Source: CAZRAL01 sp964598005
GTDB lineage: Bacteria; Pseudomonadota; Gammaproteobacteria; Burkholderiales; Usitatibacteraceae
Assembly: GCA_964598005.1 (NCBI GenBank)
Contig: CAZRAL010000076.1
Coordinates: 1 to 8,682, forward strand
Length of the DNA: 8,682 bases
Direction of reading: 5' to 3'
In this document: in pieces, positions 1-6,128 of the stretch
Numbering within the stretch: the first letter of the stretch is position 1
Layout of the letters: the number at the start of each line of letters is the position of its first letter
The notes under the pieces: model-generated
The model's input: only the letters and a program-made list of their open reading frames with translations
Databases searched by the model: none
Told to the model about the DNA's origin: nothing
Translations under genes and position numbers: made by a program

Positions 1-30
1 CATGAATAAAATCATCATTCTAATAGCACG

Positions 31-198
31 TCAGTAATCTTGAACAGGTTCTAAGACGTACTCCCTGCATAGCCGATCCAGCTCAAGTGTGGTAACCCCA
101 GGAACGACGAAAGGGGTAATGTAGTCGAGCGCCTCTCCTGCAAGGCGACCAGCTAGACGCATACCATCAATATCTGATGATTCGCAGAACCACCCCAT
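31..198 (-). pseudogene. Truncated methionine aminopeptidase (N-terminal fragment)
   Basis: This is a 55-residue open frame. Residues from about 9 on (DIDGMRLAGRLAGEALDYIT, then PGVTTLELDRLCREYV) match the first alpha-helical part of type I methionine aminopeptidase, which removes initiator Met from nascent proteins. The family is about 250-270 residues long. The five metal ligands (Asp97, Asp108, His171, Glu204, Glu235 in E. coli) all lie in the missing part, so the product cannot be an active enzyme. I chose the ATG at 198 because AGGA (207-210) sits 8 bases upstream; an in-frame ATG at 225 is inside the inverted repeat and less likely. After the TGA at 31-33 I find no continuing MetAP sequence in any frame up to the window edge. 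An intact map gene presumably exists elsewhere. The alternative, a single frameshift with the rest beyond the window, is not supported by bases 1-30. Confidence 0.75.
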
Positions 199-215
199 AT
201 AGCCTATCCTTTTAT

Positions 216-243
216 TTTGTTGCAATCTCGGGTTTGCAACAAA
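216..243. repeat. Perfect 10-bp inverted repeat upstream of the MetAP fragment
   Basis: The arms TTTGTTGCAA (216-225) and TTGCAACAAA (234-243) are exact reverse complements separated by 8 bases. The repeat lies 17 bases 5' of the ATG at 198 on the minus strand, so it could form a 5'-UTR hairpin or act as an operator for that gene. Neither flank carries a T-run, so it is not a typical intrinsic terminator. No protein-binding family is recognised. Confidence 0.55.
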
Positions 244-414
244 TACACAATCCCAAAACTAATGCTTTATCTGAAAAACCTCAGATCGAGCCTCCCAAGT
301 TCAACACTTTCCCTTCATTTTTTTGCGCAAGTGGCAATCCACATCCACAAGAATCAAGCGCCTATGTGCCGTTTAGTATTCGGGACATCGCCTTGCTGGC
401 GCTCTTTCCATCGA

Positions 415-463
415 TAAACAGAAAAATGCGTGGCATCAGTCAAACTTCTCCTGATTCCCGCAT
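415..463 (-). terminator. Rho-independent terminator of the oxidoreductase-Prx-argC unit
   Basis: Read on the minus strand, 463-426 forms a hairpin. ATGCG pairs with CGCAT, GG with CC and ATCAG with CTGAT, giving 12 pairs with one bulged base and one mismatch around an 11-base loop. It is followed directly by TTTTTCTGTTT (426-416). It begins 11 bases past the argC stop, where a terminator is expected. Confidence 0.75.
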
Positions 464-474
464 TGTGCAAGATA

Positions 475-1401
475 TCACCTCAATCCTGGCTCTAGCATAA
501 GCTCCAGGTTTTGAACCGCAGCACGCGCTGCACCCTTGCCTAAATTATCCAAGCGCGCCACCAAGAGTGCTTGTGCATGATGAGGATTTTCAAAAACCCA
601 CAGTTGCATGCGGTTGGTGCCATTCAAGGCTTGAGGATCCAGCTCTGGCGGGGGTTCAGCCTCGATAGGCATCACTTCTACCCAGCGTTGCCCCGCATAA
701 TGTGCTGCCAGGCAGTCGTGCAATTGCCGTCCCGATACAGGTTTGGGAAACGCCCACAGATTAAGCGGAATGTGCAACAGCATGCCCTGGCGGTAATTGC
801 CCACCGAGGGCGTAAACAACGGTGCATGCGCAAGTCTGCTGTAGTGCTGCATTTCCGGCAGATGTTTATGGGTAAGTTTTAATCCGTAAGTAATAAAGGG
901 CCGTGTGGTGGTCGGATTTTCGAACGATTCGATCATTTGCCGTCCGCCACCGCTATATCCCGAGACTCCCCAGGCCGTTATCGGGAAATCGACTGGCAGC
1001 AGATGGGCATCAACCAATGGCCGCACCAAGGCAATAAAACAGGTCGACCAGCAGCCGGGATTGGCCACACGCCTGCTTTCGCGAATACGCTGTGTCTGGT
1101 TTGCAGTCATTTCTGGAAAACCAAAAGTCCAATCCGGCAATGTACGATGCGCCGTACTGGCATCGATGATCCGTACCGCAGGATTGTCGATCATTTTCAC
1201 TGATTCGCGCGCCGCCTCATCGGGCAGGCAGAGAATAACGAGATCAGTTGCATTGAGCAACCGCTTACGCTCTGCTGGGTCTTTTCGCTTATCGGGCGCG
1301 ATGCTGATTAAATCGATATCGCGCCGTTCGCTTAATAACTCGCGAATCAGCAAGCCGGTAGTGCCGTGCTCGCCATCGATAAAGATGCGGGAAAGGGCCA
1401 T
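475..1401 (-). CDS. argC: N-acetyl-gamma-glutamyl-phosphate reductase, type 2 ArgC
   Basis: This 308-residue protein reduces N-acetyl-glutamyl-phosphate to the semialdehyde with NADPH, the third step of arginine synthesis, in the cytoplasm. Its length fits the short type 2 ArgC group rather than the roughly 345-residue type 1. Visible motifs are an N-terminal nucleotide-binding segment FIDGEHGTTGL (7-17), the catalytic cysteine Cys117 in RVANPGCWSTCFIALVRPL, the glycine loop VSGYSGGGR (146-154), and the H-x-P-E segment KHLPEM with His180 as probable general base. The C-terminal helix LDNLGKGAARAAVQNLELML is intact. The residues after Cys117 are WST, where Y-[PA]-T is usual. The gene starts 13 bases after the peroxiredoxin stop, has no strong ribosome site of its own, and is followed by a terminator, so it is the last gene of the unit. 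No lesion is visible. Confidence 0.93.
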   Translation of the reverse strand: MALSRIFIDGEHGTTGLLIRELLSERRDIDLISIAPDKRKDPAERKRLLNATDLVILCLPDEAARESVKMIDNPAVRIIDASTAHRTLPDWTFGFPEMTANQTQRIRESRRVANPGCWSTCFIALVRPLVDAHLLPVDFPITAWGVSGYSGGGRQMIESFENPTTTRPFITYGLKLTHKHLPEMQHYSRLAHAPLFTPSVGNYRQGMLLHIPLNLWAFPKPVSGRQLHDCLAAHYAGQRWVEVMPIEAEPPPELDPQALNGTNRMQLWVFENPHHAQALLVARLDNLGKGAARAAVQNLELMLEPGLR

Positions 1402-1414
1402 GCTGTGCGAAAAA

Positions 1415-1915
1415 TTAAACTTGCTTCAGCATGGTTTCGGCATTCGATACTTCAAACTTGCCGGGGCCTTCCAAATTAAAGGTTTTTACTACCCCATCCT
1501 GAACCAGCATGGAAAAACGTTGCATGCGGGTGCCCATGCCATGCGCTGTCAAGTCCAATTCCAGGCCAAGCGCTTTGGTCCAGGTACCCGAGCCATCTCC
1601 CAGCATACGAACCTTATTTTGCGTTTTTTGATCTTTGGCCCACGCGCCCATGACAAAAGCATCGTTGACCGAAACACACCATATTTCATCTACTCCTTTG
1701 GCTTTCAGCGCATTGTAATTCGTCACATATCCGGGCACATGCTGGGCCGAGCAAGTTGGGGTGAATGCTCCGGGTAGGCCAAAAATGACTATCTTCCTGC
1801 CTTTTACCATGTCTTGCACATTGAATTTATTGGGGCCGACTGTGCAACCATTGGTTGCAACTTCAATGTATTCATTCAGTACGCCATCTGGCAACTTGTC
1901 ACCAACTTTGATCAT
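1415..1915 (-). CDS. Prx5-type atypical 2-Cys peroxiredoxin
   Basis: This 166-residue thiol peroxidase reduces hydrogen peroxide and alkyl hydroperoxides in the cytoplasm. The peroxidatic motif PGAFTPTCS places the active cysteine at Cys55, with Pro48, Thr52 and Thr54 beside it. Arg130 in GMGTR is the usual active-site arginine. Cys80 in EIWCVSVND is common in the family, and Cys24 is a further candidate resolving thiol. The length is typical for stand-alone Prx5 proteins without a fused glutaredoxin domain, so reduction by glutathione/glutaredoxin or thioredoxin from elsewhere is likely. Translation should be strong, since AAGGAGG lies 5 bases before the ATG. It sits between the iron-sulfur oxidoreductase (27-base gap) and argC (13-base gap), so it is probably co-transcribed with both. 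Confidence 0.93.
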   Translation of the reverse strand: MIKVGDKLPDGVLNEYIEVATNGCTVGPNKFNVQDMVKGRKIVIFGLPGAFTPTCSAQHVPGYVTNYNALKAKGVDEIWCVSVNDAFVMGAWAKDQKTQNKVRMLGDGSGTWTKALGLELDLTAHGMGTRMQRFSMLVQDGVVKTFNLEGPGKFEVSNAETMLKQV

Positions 1916-1920
1916 ATTGT

Positions 1921-1927
1921 CCTCCTT
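1921..1927 (-). promoter_or_regulatory. Strong ribosome binding site of the peroxiredoxin gene
   Basis: On the minus strand AAGGAGG stands 5 bases before the ATG at 1915. It is the closest match to the Shine-Dalgarno consensus in the window; most neighbouring genes have weak or no recognisable sites. It implies that the peroxiredoxin is made in excess over its operon partners. Confidence 0.7.
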
Positions 1928-1942
1928 GAAATAATAAAAATG

Positions 1943-2995
1943 TCAATTGCGCGAGGCCGCCGGAGCGGCATAGACAAAGGAATCGGCAAAAAACTCATCT
2001 TGCAGCAAACCACGCAAAGCAAAGGCTTGCTGTCCAACTTCGATCATGATGGGGGCGCCACAGGCGTAAACCTGATAGCCAGACAGGTCGGAAAAATCGT
2101 CAAGGATAGCCTGATGTACCATCCCTGTCCGCCCCTGCCAATTATCCCCTGATTTTGGATCGGACAACACGGGAATGAAAGTAAAATTGGGATGTTCGCG
2201 TGACCACTGCGCTGGCAAGTGTGGCATATACAAATCTTGCAGCGACCGTACGCCCCAATAAAGAACCATCTCCCGATCGATATGTTTAAAGAAGGCATCT
2301 TCGATAAGCGCCTTGATGGGGGCAAAACCGGTACCCCCTGCCATCAAAATGAGCGGCTTATCCGACTCTTCGCGCAAAAAGAAACTTCCAAATGGGCCTT
2401 CAAAGCGCAAGATCGCACGCTCACGCATTTCCTCGAATATATATTTGCTGAATAGCCCTCCTGGAACGGCGCGAATGTGCAATTCAATATGCTGGTCGTT
2501 ATGCGGCGCATTCGCAATGGAGAAGCTGCGGCGCTTGCCTTCTTTTAGCAAAATATCGATGTATTGGCCGGCCAAAAACTGAAGGCGCTCTTGCGCGGGC
2601 AATTTCAGCAAAAGAATGGCCACATCGGCAGCCGGTTTTTCAATTTTTTCTATCCGGCACGGCAGCGTGCGGATACGGATATCGCTGCTTCCGCCGATTT
2701 CATGAGCTTCCAGCGTAAGGCCCGATAGGGGTTTGGCACAACATAATAAAATTTTACCCGCCTCTTTTTCTTCGGGCAGCAATGTGCGGGCCTGATGGGC
2801 TCCATAGTCGACGTGGCCTTCTACGATCTTACTCTTGCATGAGCCGCAAGCGCCATTGCGGCAGCCATAGGAAAGACCGATGCCTTGGCGTAGTGCCGCA
2901 TCCAAGATAGTTTCATCGGGAGCGACCTGAAAAGTGCGTCCCGAGGGGACGAGCTTTATTTGAAATTCGTCCTTGGATAAAGGTTGAGATTGCAT
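1943..2995 (-). CDS. 2Fe-2S/FAD/NAD(P)H oxidoreductase, CDP-6-deoxy-delta-3,4-glucoseen reductase-like
   Basis: This 350-residue flavoprotein passes electrons from NAD(P)H through FAD to a plant-type 2Fe-2S cluster. Domains in order are an N-terminal ferredoxin domain (about 10-100) with ligands Cys45, Cys50, Cys53 and Cys85, an FAD-binding barrel (about 105-210) with RSFS at 156-159, and an NAD-binding domain (about 212-340) with AGGTGFAP at 219-226 and YACGAP at 310-315. All key residues are present. Betaproteobacterial relatives are named after AscD/E3 of dideoxysugar synthesis. No sugar-pathway genes are near, so the true electron acceptor is unknown and the name should be read as a family label. 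Phenol hydroxylase or oxygenase reductases share this layout. TCCT at 3004-3007 (AGGA on the coding strand) is 8 bases from the ATG. It is the first gene of a unit with the peroxiredoxin and argC and diverges from the SDR remnant. Confidence 0.88.
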   Translation of the reverse strand: MQSQPLSKDEFQIKLVPSGRTFQVAPDETILDAALRQGIGLSYGCRNGACGSCKSKIVEGHVDYGAHQARTLLPEEKEAGKILLCCAKPLSGLTLEAHEIGGSSDIRIRTLPCRIEKIEKPAADVAILLLKLPAQERLQFLAGQYIDILLKEGKRRSFSIANAPHNDQHIELHIRAVPGGLFSKYIFEEMRERAILRFEGPFGSFFLREESDKPLILMAGGTGFAPIKALIEDAFFKHIDREMVLYWGVRSLQDLYMPHLPAQWSREHPNFTFIPVLSDPKSGDNWQGRTGMVHQAILDDFSDLSGYQVYACGAPIMIEVGQQAFALRGLLQDEFFADSFVYAAPAASRN

Positions 2996-3010
2996 TCTTG
3001 CATTCCTGAT

Positions 3011-3660
3011 ATGGTAAAAATTACCTATACTTTGAATGATGGCCTCACGCCTGATTTACTCGCCCATATCAGTGGGTTGGCCACCACGATATTACATCTT
3101 GCGCCCCCCGCCCTATGGCACCCGCGATTTGCGCACCAGCAACCTGATCCACGCTCTTTATAACCGATCAGGCTCAAAACTGGGCATGCTACCATAGCGC
3201 TTTGTTTATCTCGACGCCAGTGGCATTTACAGTAACTGTCATAGGGAATAAGTACCAGAAACCTGGTCATTCCAAGGGAGTCGTCACGAGCAAAGTAGTA
3301 TCTGGGCGCTGAAATAACTTTGTATCACTGGGCGGCTTGCTACGGTGCAAAGTTATCCATTCTTCGCGTGCCGGGAATTTATGCTACTGATCGCTTGCCG
3401 CTTGAACGGCTGCAGGCACAGATGCCTGTGTTGCAGACTGGCATCGATTCCTATACCAACCCTATCCATGCCGATGATTTGTGCACCGCCTTTGTTGCCG
3501 CCATTCACCGCGGCCGCCCCAATCGTAGCTACAACATTTGCGACGCAAGTCGAGGCGCCTTGAAAATGAACGAATGAAAAAAGAATTGCGCATACGCCTG
3601 AAATGGCCGACTGTCGCACATTTTCTTCGCCAAACCCCCTTGCATATGCCCAGCCGTTAA
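3011..3660 (+). pseudogene. Decayed SDR/NAD(P)-dependent epimerase gene
   Basis: Pieces of an extended SDR protein read in order across several frames. LLAHISGLATTILHLAPP starts in the frame of the ATG at 3011. YGTRDLRTSNLIHALYNRSG is reached after a one-base expansion in the C-run 3104-3109. RFVYLDASGIYSNC follows an in-frame TAG (3195-3197), and VPETW follows a TAA (3249-3251). A frame change near 3260-3275 leads to PRESSRAK, a TAG (3296-3298), then HWAACYGAKLSILRVPGIYA through NRSYNICDA. At about 3547 the frame shifts again into SRRLENERMKKELRIRLKWP up to the TAA at 3658-3660. Roughly 40-45 residues expected before this tail are missing. The N-terminal Rossmann strand with its glycine-rich NAD(P) loop is gone. 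The product would be non-functional. Such SDR genes accompany the neighbouring oxidoreductase in betaproteobacteria. The stretch 3320-3577 is open from a TTG, but only as a surviving middle piece. Confidence 0.9.
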
Positions 3661-3664
3661 GAAA

Positions 3665-4099
3665 TCAATTCTCGCGCCGGTACTGCCCATCAATCGTATT
3701 CTCGTTATTGGCGCGACGCGAAGGATGAGATGGGGAGTATTCAGCGCGGTTAAAAGCACTTTCAATCCGGCGATTGCGCACCGGCAAAAGCAGTAGCAAT
3801 AAGGCCAATACATCCGAAATCAATCCTGGAAAAATCAATAATAAACCTGCCAGTACCGTTCGAAAACTGTCAATAAAAGCAGTGAGTGAAAAGTGTCCCT
3901 GCGAGAATGCATACGCGAGTCTGACCCCCAAGGTAAAGCGAGCCTGTTTAATCAATGCCATACCGGCAATGATTGCAAAAACAAGCCATGCCGTTAACCA
4001 CCATCCATGCCCTTGCCCCACCAGGTAGATTGCAGTCCCTTCAAGAACAGGGAATCCGATTAAAAGGATTAAAATAAAAAGCGGTATGGGTATTTTCAT
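3665..4099 (-). CDS. fxsA: FxsA family inner-membrane protein
   Basis: This 144-residue membrane protein belongs to the FxsA family. In E. coli its overproduction relieves exclusion of phage T7 by the F plasmid; its ordinary role is unknown. Hydrophobic segments lie at about 6-27, 33-52 and 80-106. The hallmark is the third segment, AGLLLIFPGLISDVLALLLL followed by LLPVR, with its conserved PG-x-x-[ST]-D. The tail from about 107 is polar and basic and lacks a recognisable domain. I chose the ATG at 4099 because the protein then starts MKIPIPLFILILL as usual for the family; the frame is open upstream to 4207 but that part overlaps cutA and is not membrane-like. The ribosome site is poor. It is divergent from cutA (31-base gap) and convergent with the dead SDR gene, whose last base lies 4 bases from the fxsA stop. 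No lesion is seen. Confidence 0.87.
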   Translation of the reverse strand: MKIPIPLFILILLIGFPVLEGTAIYLVGQGHGWWLTAWLVFAIIAGMALIKQARFTLGVRLAYAFSQGHFSLTAFIDSFRTVLAGLLLIFPGLISDVLALLLLLLPVRNRRIESAFNRAEYSPSHPSRRANNENTIDGQYRREN

Positions 4100-4130
4100 T
4101 GCAAAACTCAAGGATGATCTATAGCGATAT

Positions 4131-4451
4131 ATGGAGGCACTAATTGTAATTACTACGGTACCGGACTCTGATATTGCTGTAAAGATGGCCGAATCGATAT
4201 TTAACAATCGCCTTGCGGCGTGTATCCATCAATTTCCAGCGGGCATATCAAAATATATTTGGCAAGGCAAACTGGAAACAGCTACCGAAATCATGTTATT
4301 CATAAAGACAAGCTCTGATCGCTATGCGGCGCTCGAACAAATGATCCGGAAAAACCATCCTTTTGAAGTCCCGGAAATTATTGCCATTCCTGTTATAAAT
4401 GGGTTGCCGTCCTACTTGAGTTGGATATTCGAACAAACAGGTTCCTCATGA
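4131..4451 (+). CDS. cutA: CutA1 family divalent-cation tolerance protein
   Basis: This 106-residue protein has the length and motifs of CutA1, a small trimeric ferredoxin-like-fold protein linked to copper tolerance in E. coli and resembling PII signal proteins in structure. Conserved parts are VITTVPDSDIAVKMAESIF at the start, NRLAACIH with its usual cysteine (residue 32), ISKYIWQGKLETATEIMLFI, then IKTSSDRY and NHPFEVPEIIAIPVINGLPS with the family's H-P-[FY]-E-V-P-E. The last residues YLSWIFEQT are typical. The stop codon overlaps the start of the next gene in an ATGA, which indicates translational coupling with the DsbD fragment. A possible AAGGA (4110-4114) is 16 bases before the ATG, longer than ideal. 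Its exact biochemical role is unsettled in the family. Confidence 0.93.
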   Translation: MEALIVITTVPDSDIAVKMAESIFNNRLAACIHQFPAGISKYIWQGKLETATEIMLFIKTSSDRYAALEQMIRKNHPFEVPEIIAIPVINGLPSYLSWIFEQTGSS

Positions 4452-4942
4452 AATTCATTCGACCCCTCTTTTTTACTTTGATCACGGCAGGACTGATCGT
4501 TTTTGTTCCAGCACTTTGGGCCGCCTCTTCGGAGCCGGATTTGCTCGATGCGGAACAAGCCTTTCGATTTTCCGCCCGCTTGAAAGGCAACAAAACGATC
4601 GAAATCTCCTATCAAATCGCCCCGGGCTACTATATGTATCGCGACAAATTCCAATTTTTGACAGAATCCGCTCAAGTCAAGCTGGGGACCGCAAAAATAC
4701 CCAAAGGGCGAGTAAAACACGATCCTTTGTTCGGAAGAGTAGAGACTTACCGCAACCGCCTGCGTATTCAAATCCCTGTTGAATCGCCAGTTCCGCCCGC
4801 ATTTTCACTGACCGTTGTTTCGCAAGGATGCGCCGACCTGGGAGTGTGTTATCCACCGTTACGAAGCAGGGTTACGCTGGGTGAATCCACGCCCCCCGCC
4901 CCGGCAAAATCTCTTTCTTCCCTGTTTAAAAAGTCACCGTAA
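4448..4942 (+). CDS. Truncated DsbD: signal peptide plus periplasmic alpha domain only
   Basis: This 164-residue product starts at the ATG overlapping the cutA stop. Residues 1-25 form a signal peptide with a plausible cleavage site after ALWA. Residues about 30-145 match the N-terminal alpha domain of DsbD, including APGYYMYRDKFQF and the redox pair Cys128/Cys134 in SQGCADLGVCYPP, equivalent to Cys103/Cys109 of E. coli DsbD. That domain hands electrons to DsbC, DsbG and similar periplasmic proteins. A full DsbD has about 565-600 residues. The eight-helix membrane domain and the C-terminal thioredoxin domain, which supply its electrons, are missing, and the frame stops after SLSSLFKKSP at the linker where the first helix should begin. 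Either this is a deletion remnant or a stand-alone alpha domain reduced by another protein. The body of the domain is undamaged, which leaves function possible. Confidence 0.87.
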   Translation: MKFIRPLFFTLITAGLIVFVPALWAASSEPDLLDAEQAFRFSARLKGNKTIEISYQIAPGYYMYRDKFQFLTESAQVKLGTAKIPKGRVKHDPLFGRVETYRNRLRIQIPVESPVPPAFSLTVVSQGCADLGVCYPPLRSRVTLGESTPPAPAKSLSSLFKKSP

Positions 4943-4966
4943 GCCGCTCTTACTAAAAATCCATTT

Positions 4967-5515
4967 ATGCGTCGCAGGCTTTTCCTTACCGGCACGTTGC
5001 TTCTGGCCGGGGTGAGCCTTTTGGTTCTCTATATCGACCAAAGGGATACCGCCTCGCAGAATACAAATTTAGCTGGGCTGTCAGTGGGGGCTATTCACAC
5101 AATCACCCTTCCCGATACATATGGCAAAATGCATCCTCTAGGGGAATGGGGACAAAAACTATTAATTATCAACTTTTGGGCAACCTGGTGCGCACCCTGC
5201 AAAGAGGAAATACCCCTCTTGATCGATATGCAGGCTCAATATGGCAATATGATTCAAATTGTGGGCATTGCCTCGGATAATTCATTAAATATTTCCAATT
5301 TCAAAAAAGAAACCCCCTTTAATTATCCAATCTTGTTGGATGAAGCTGGCGCAATTGCTCTTTCAAAACGTTTTGGAAATAGCTTAGGCGTCTTACCTTA
5401 CACTGTTGTTGTGCATCCTCAACGGGGCATTATTTTCACGCATGCTGGCAAAGTCGAACACCATGAAATAGCACGCATAATCGCTAAAAATATTATTAAA
5501 ATTAATCAAAAGTAG
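4967..5515 (+). CDS. TlpA-like membrane-anchored thioredoxin
   Basis: This 182-residue protein has one N-terminal membrane anchor or uncleaved signal (about 4-23) and a periplasmic thioredoxin fold from about 38. The active site is WATWCAPC with Cys75 and Cys78. The cis-proline loop GVLPYTVV (Pro144) and the AhpC/TSA-Redoxin insertion typical of TlpA/ResA proteins (about 95-135) are present. It probably reduces disulfides on periplasmic proteins, for instance in cytochrome maturation; the target is not visible here. A gene of this type often follows dsbD and precedes aroQ in betaproteobacteria. No Shine-Dalgarno sequence is seen before the ATG at 4967, 24 bases after the truncated dsbD, so the deletion that removed the end of dsbD may also have removed the original ribosome site. 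The protein itself appears complete. Confidence 0.9.
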   Translation: MRRRLFLTGTLLLAGVSLLVLYIDQRDTASQNTNLAGLSVGAIHTITLPDTYGKMHPLGEWGQKLLIINFWATWCAPCKEEIPLLIDMQAQYGNMIQIVGIASDNSLNISNFKKETPFNYPILLDEAGAIALSKRFGNSLGVLPYTVVVHPQRGIIFTHAGKVEHHEIARIIAKNIIKINQK

Positions 5516-5692
5516 TTATTATCTTACATTTTATAGACACAAAATCAGTGTTTTTAAGGGGAGATTGATTACCCAATAATTCTGATTAATTTAATAATGT
5601 AAAATTATATCGATTTATTTTTTGTCGCTATGCAGCATTCATTTTCTTGAAAAACTGGACAATTTCATTGAAATTACAGCAAACTGAACGTT
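5516..5692 (+). promoter_or_regulatory. AT-rich intergenic region, probable promoter of aroQ-accB-accC
   Basis: This 177-base gap is far richer in A and T than the genes around it and is the only long intergenic stretch in the plus-strand cluster, so the aroQ promoter most likely lies here. Candidate boxes such as TTGATT (5565-5570) with TTTAAT (5590-5595) have a poor 19-base spacing, and TTGAAA (5647-5652) lacks a good partner, so I do not assign one. No GC-rich hairpin with a T-run follows the upstream gene. A near-palindrome sits at 5661-5675. Confidence 0.4.
5661..5675. repeat. 15-bp near-palindrome before aroQ
   Basis: The arms AATTTCA and TGAAATT are exact reverse complements around a single T, ending 17 bases before the aroQ ATG. 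A one-base spacer does not allow an RNA hairpin with the full stem, so if functional it would be a DNA operator half-site pair. In AT-rich DNA this could also be chance. Confidence 0.3.
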
Positions 5693-6127
5693 ATGCCAAA
5701 AATTTTAGTATTGCACGGACCCAATTTAAACCTACTGGGAAAGCGCGAACCTGCTTTTTATGGAAACGCAACCCTATCGGAAATCGATAATACCTTGATG
5801 GCTTGTGCCCGCACCGCTGATATCACGCTGAATTCGTTTCAGAGCAACATTGAAGGGGAGTTAATTAATCGTGTTCACAACGCAAAAGAGACGAATGTCG
5901 ATTTTATTCTCTTTAACCCCGCGGCTTTTACCCATACCAGTGTTGCATTGCGGGATGCGTTAAGTGCAGTAGAAATTCCGTTTATTGAAATTCATCTTTC
6001 AAATATTCATGCCAGGGAATCTTTTCGTCAGCGATCCTACTTTTCGGATATTGCAGTGGGTTGCATAACAGGATTTGGCGCTCACTCATATTATTTAGCG
6101 CTGGAAGCCGCCATACACAAGTTATAA
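5693..6127 (+). CDS. aroQ: Type II 3-dehydroquinate dehydratase
   Basis: This 144-residue cytoplasmic enzyme converts 3-dehydroquinate to 3-dehydroshikimate in the shikimate pathway to aromatic amino acids; type II enzymes form dodecamers. The signature VLHGPNLNLLGKREPAFYG holds Arg18 and the catalytic Tyr23 on the mobile lid. SNIEGELINRVH, FNPAAFTHTSVALRDAL with Asn75 and His81, IEIHLSNIHARE with the catalytic His101, and FRQRSYFSDIAVGCITGFG with Arg112 complete the active site. The length is normal. SNIEG has Ile where many homologues have His, outside the catalytic set. The gene follows an AT-rich probable promoter region and leads to accB after 58 bases, the usual betaproteobacterial order. 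Only a weak ribosome site is visible before the ATG. No lesion is seen. Confidence 0.95.
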   Translation: MPKILVLHGPNLNLLGKREPAFYGNATLSEIDNTLMACARTADITLNSFQSNIEGELINRVHNAKETNVDFILFNPAAFTHTSVALRDALSAVEIPFIEIHLSNIHARESFRQRSYFSDIAVGCITGFGAHSYYLALEAAIHKL

Positions 6128-6128
6128 G

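Noticed and set aside
177..500. 107-codon plus-strand open frame covering the left intergenic region
   Set aside because: It overlaps the MetAP fragment, the inverted repeat and the terminator on the other strand, has low-complexity AT-derived sequence and matches no family I know.
905..1777. 290-codon plus-strand open frame
   Set aside because: It lies opposite argC and the peroxiredoxin, both with full family motifs; its translation has no recognisable domain and is a shadow.
3013..3025. Dyad GGTAA-AAA-TTACC between the oxidoreductase gene and the SDR remnant
   Set aside because: Five-base arms in AT-rich sequence are expected by chance, and half of it lies in the decayed coding region.
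3008..3036. TTCAAA and CATATC boxes 17 bases apart as a minus-strand promoter for the oxidoreductase gene
   Set aside because: Transcription would start at about 3001, inside or past the AGGA ribosome site at 3004-3007; box matches are also poor.
3320..3577. Possible small independent SDR-like gene starting at TTG
   Set aside because: It has no ribosome site, lacks the cofactor-binding half, and family sequence continues on both sides in other frames, so it is a piece of the pseudogene.
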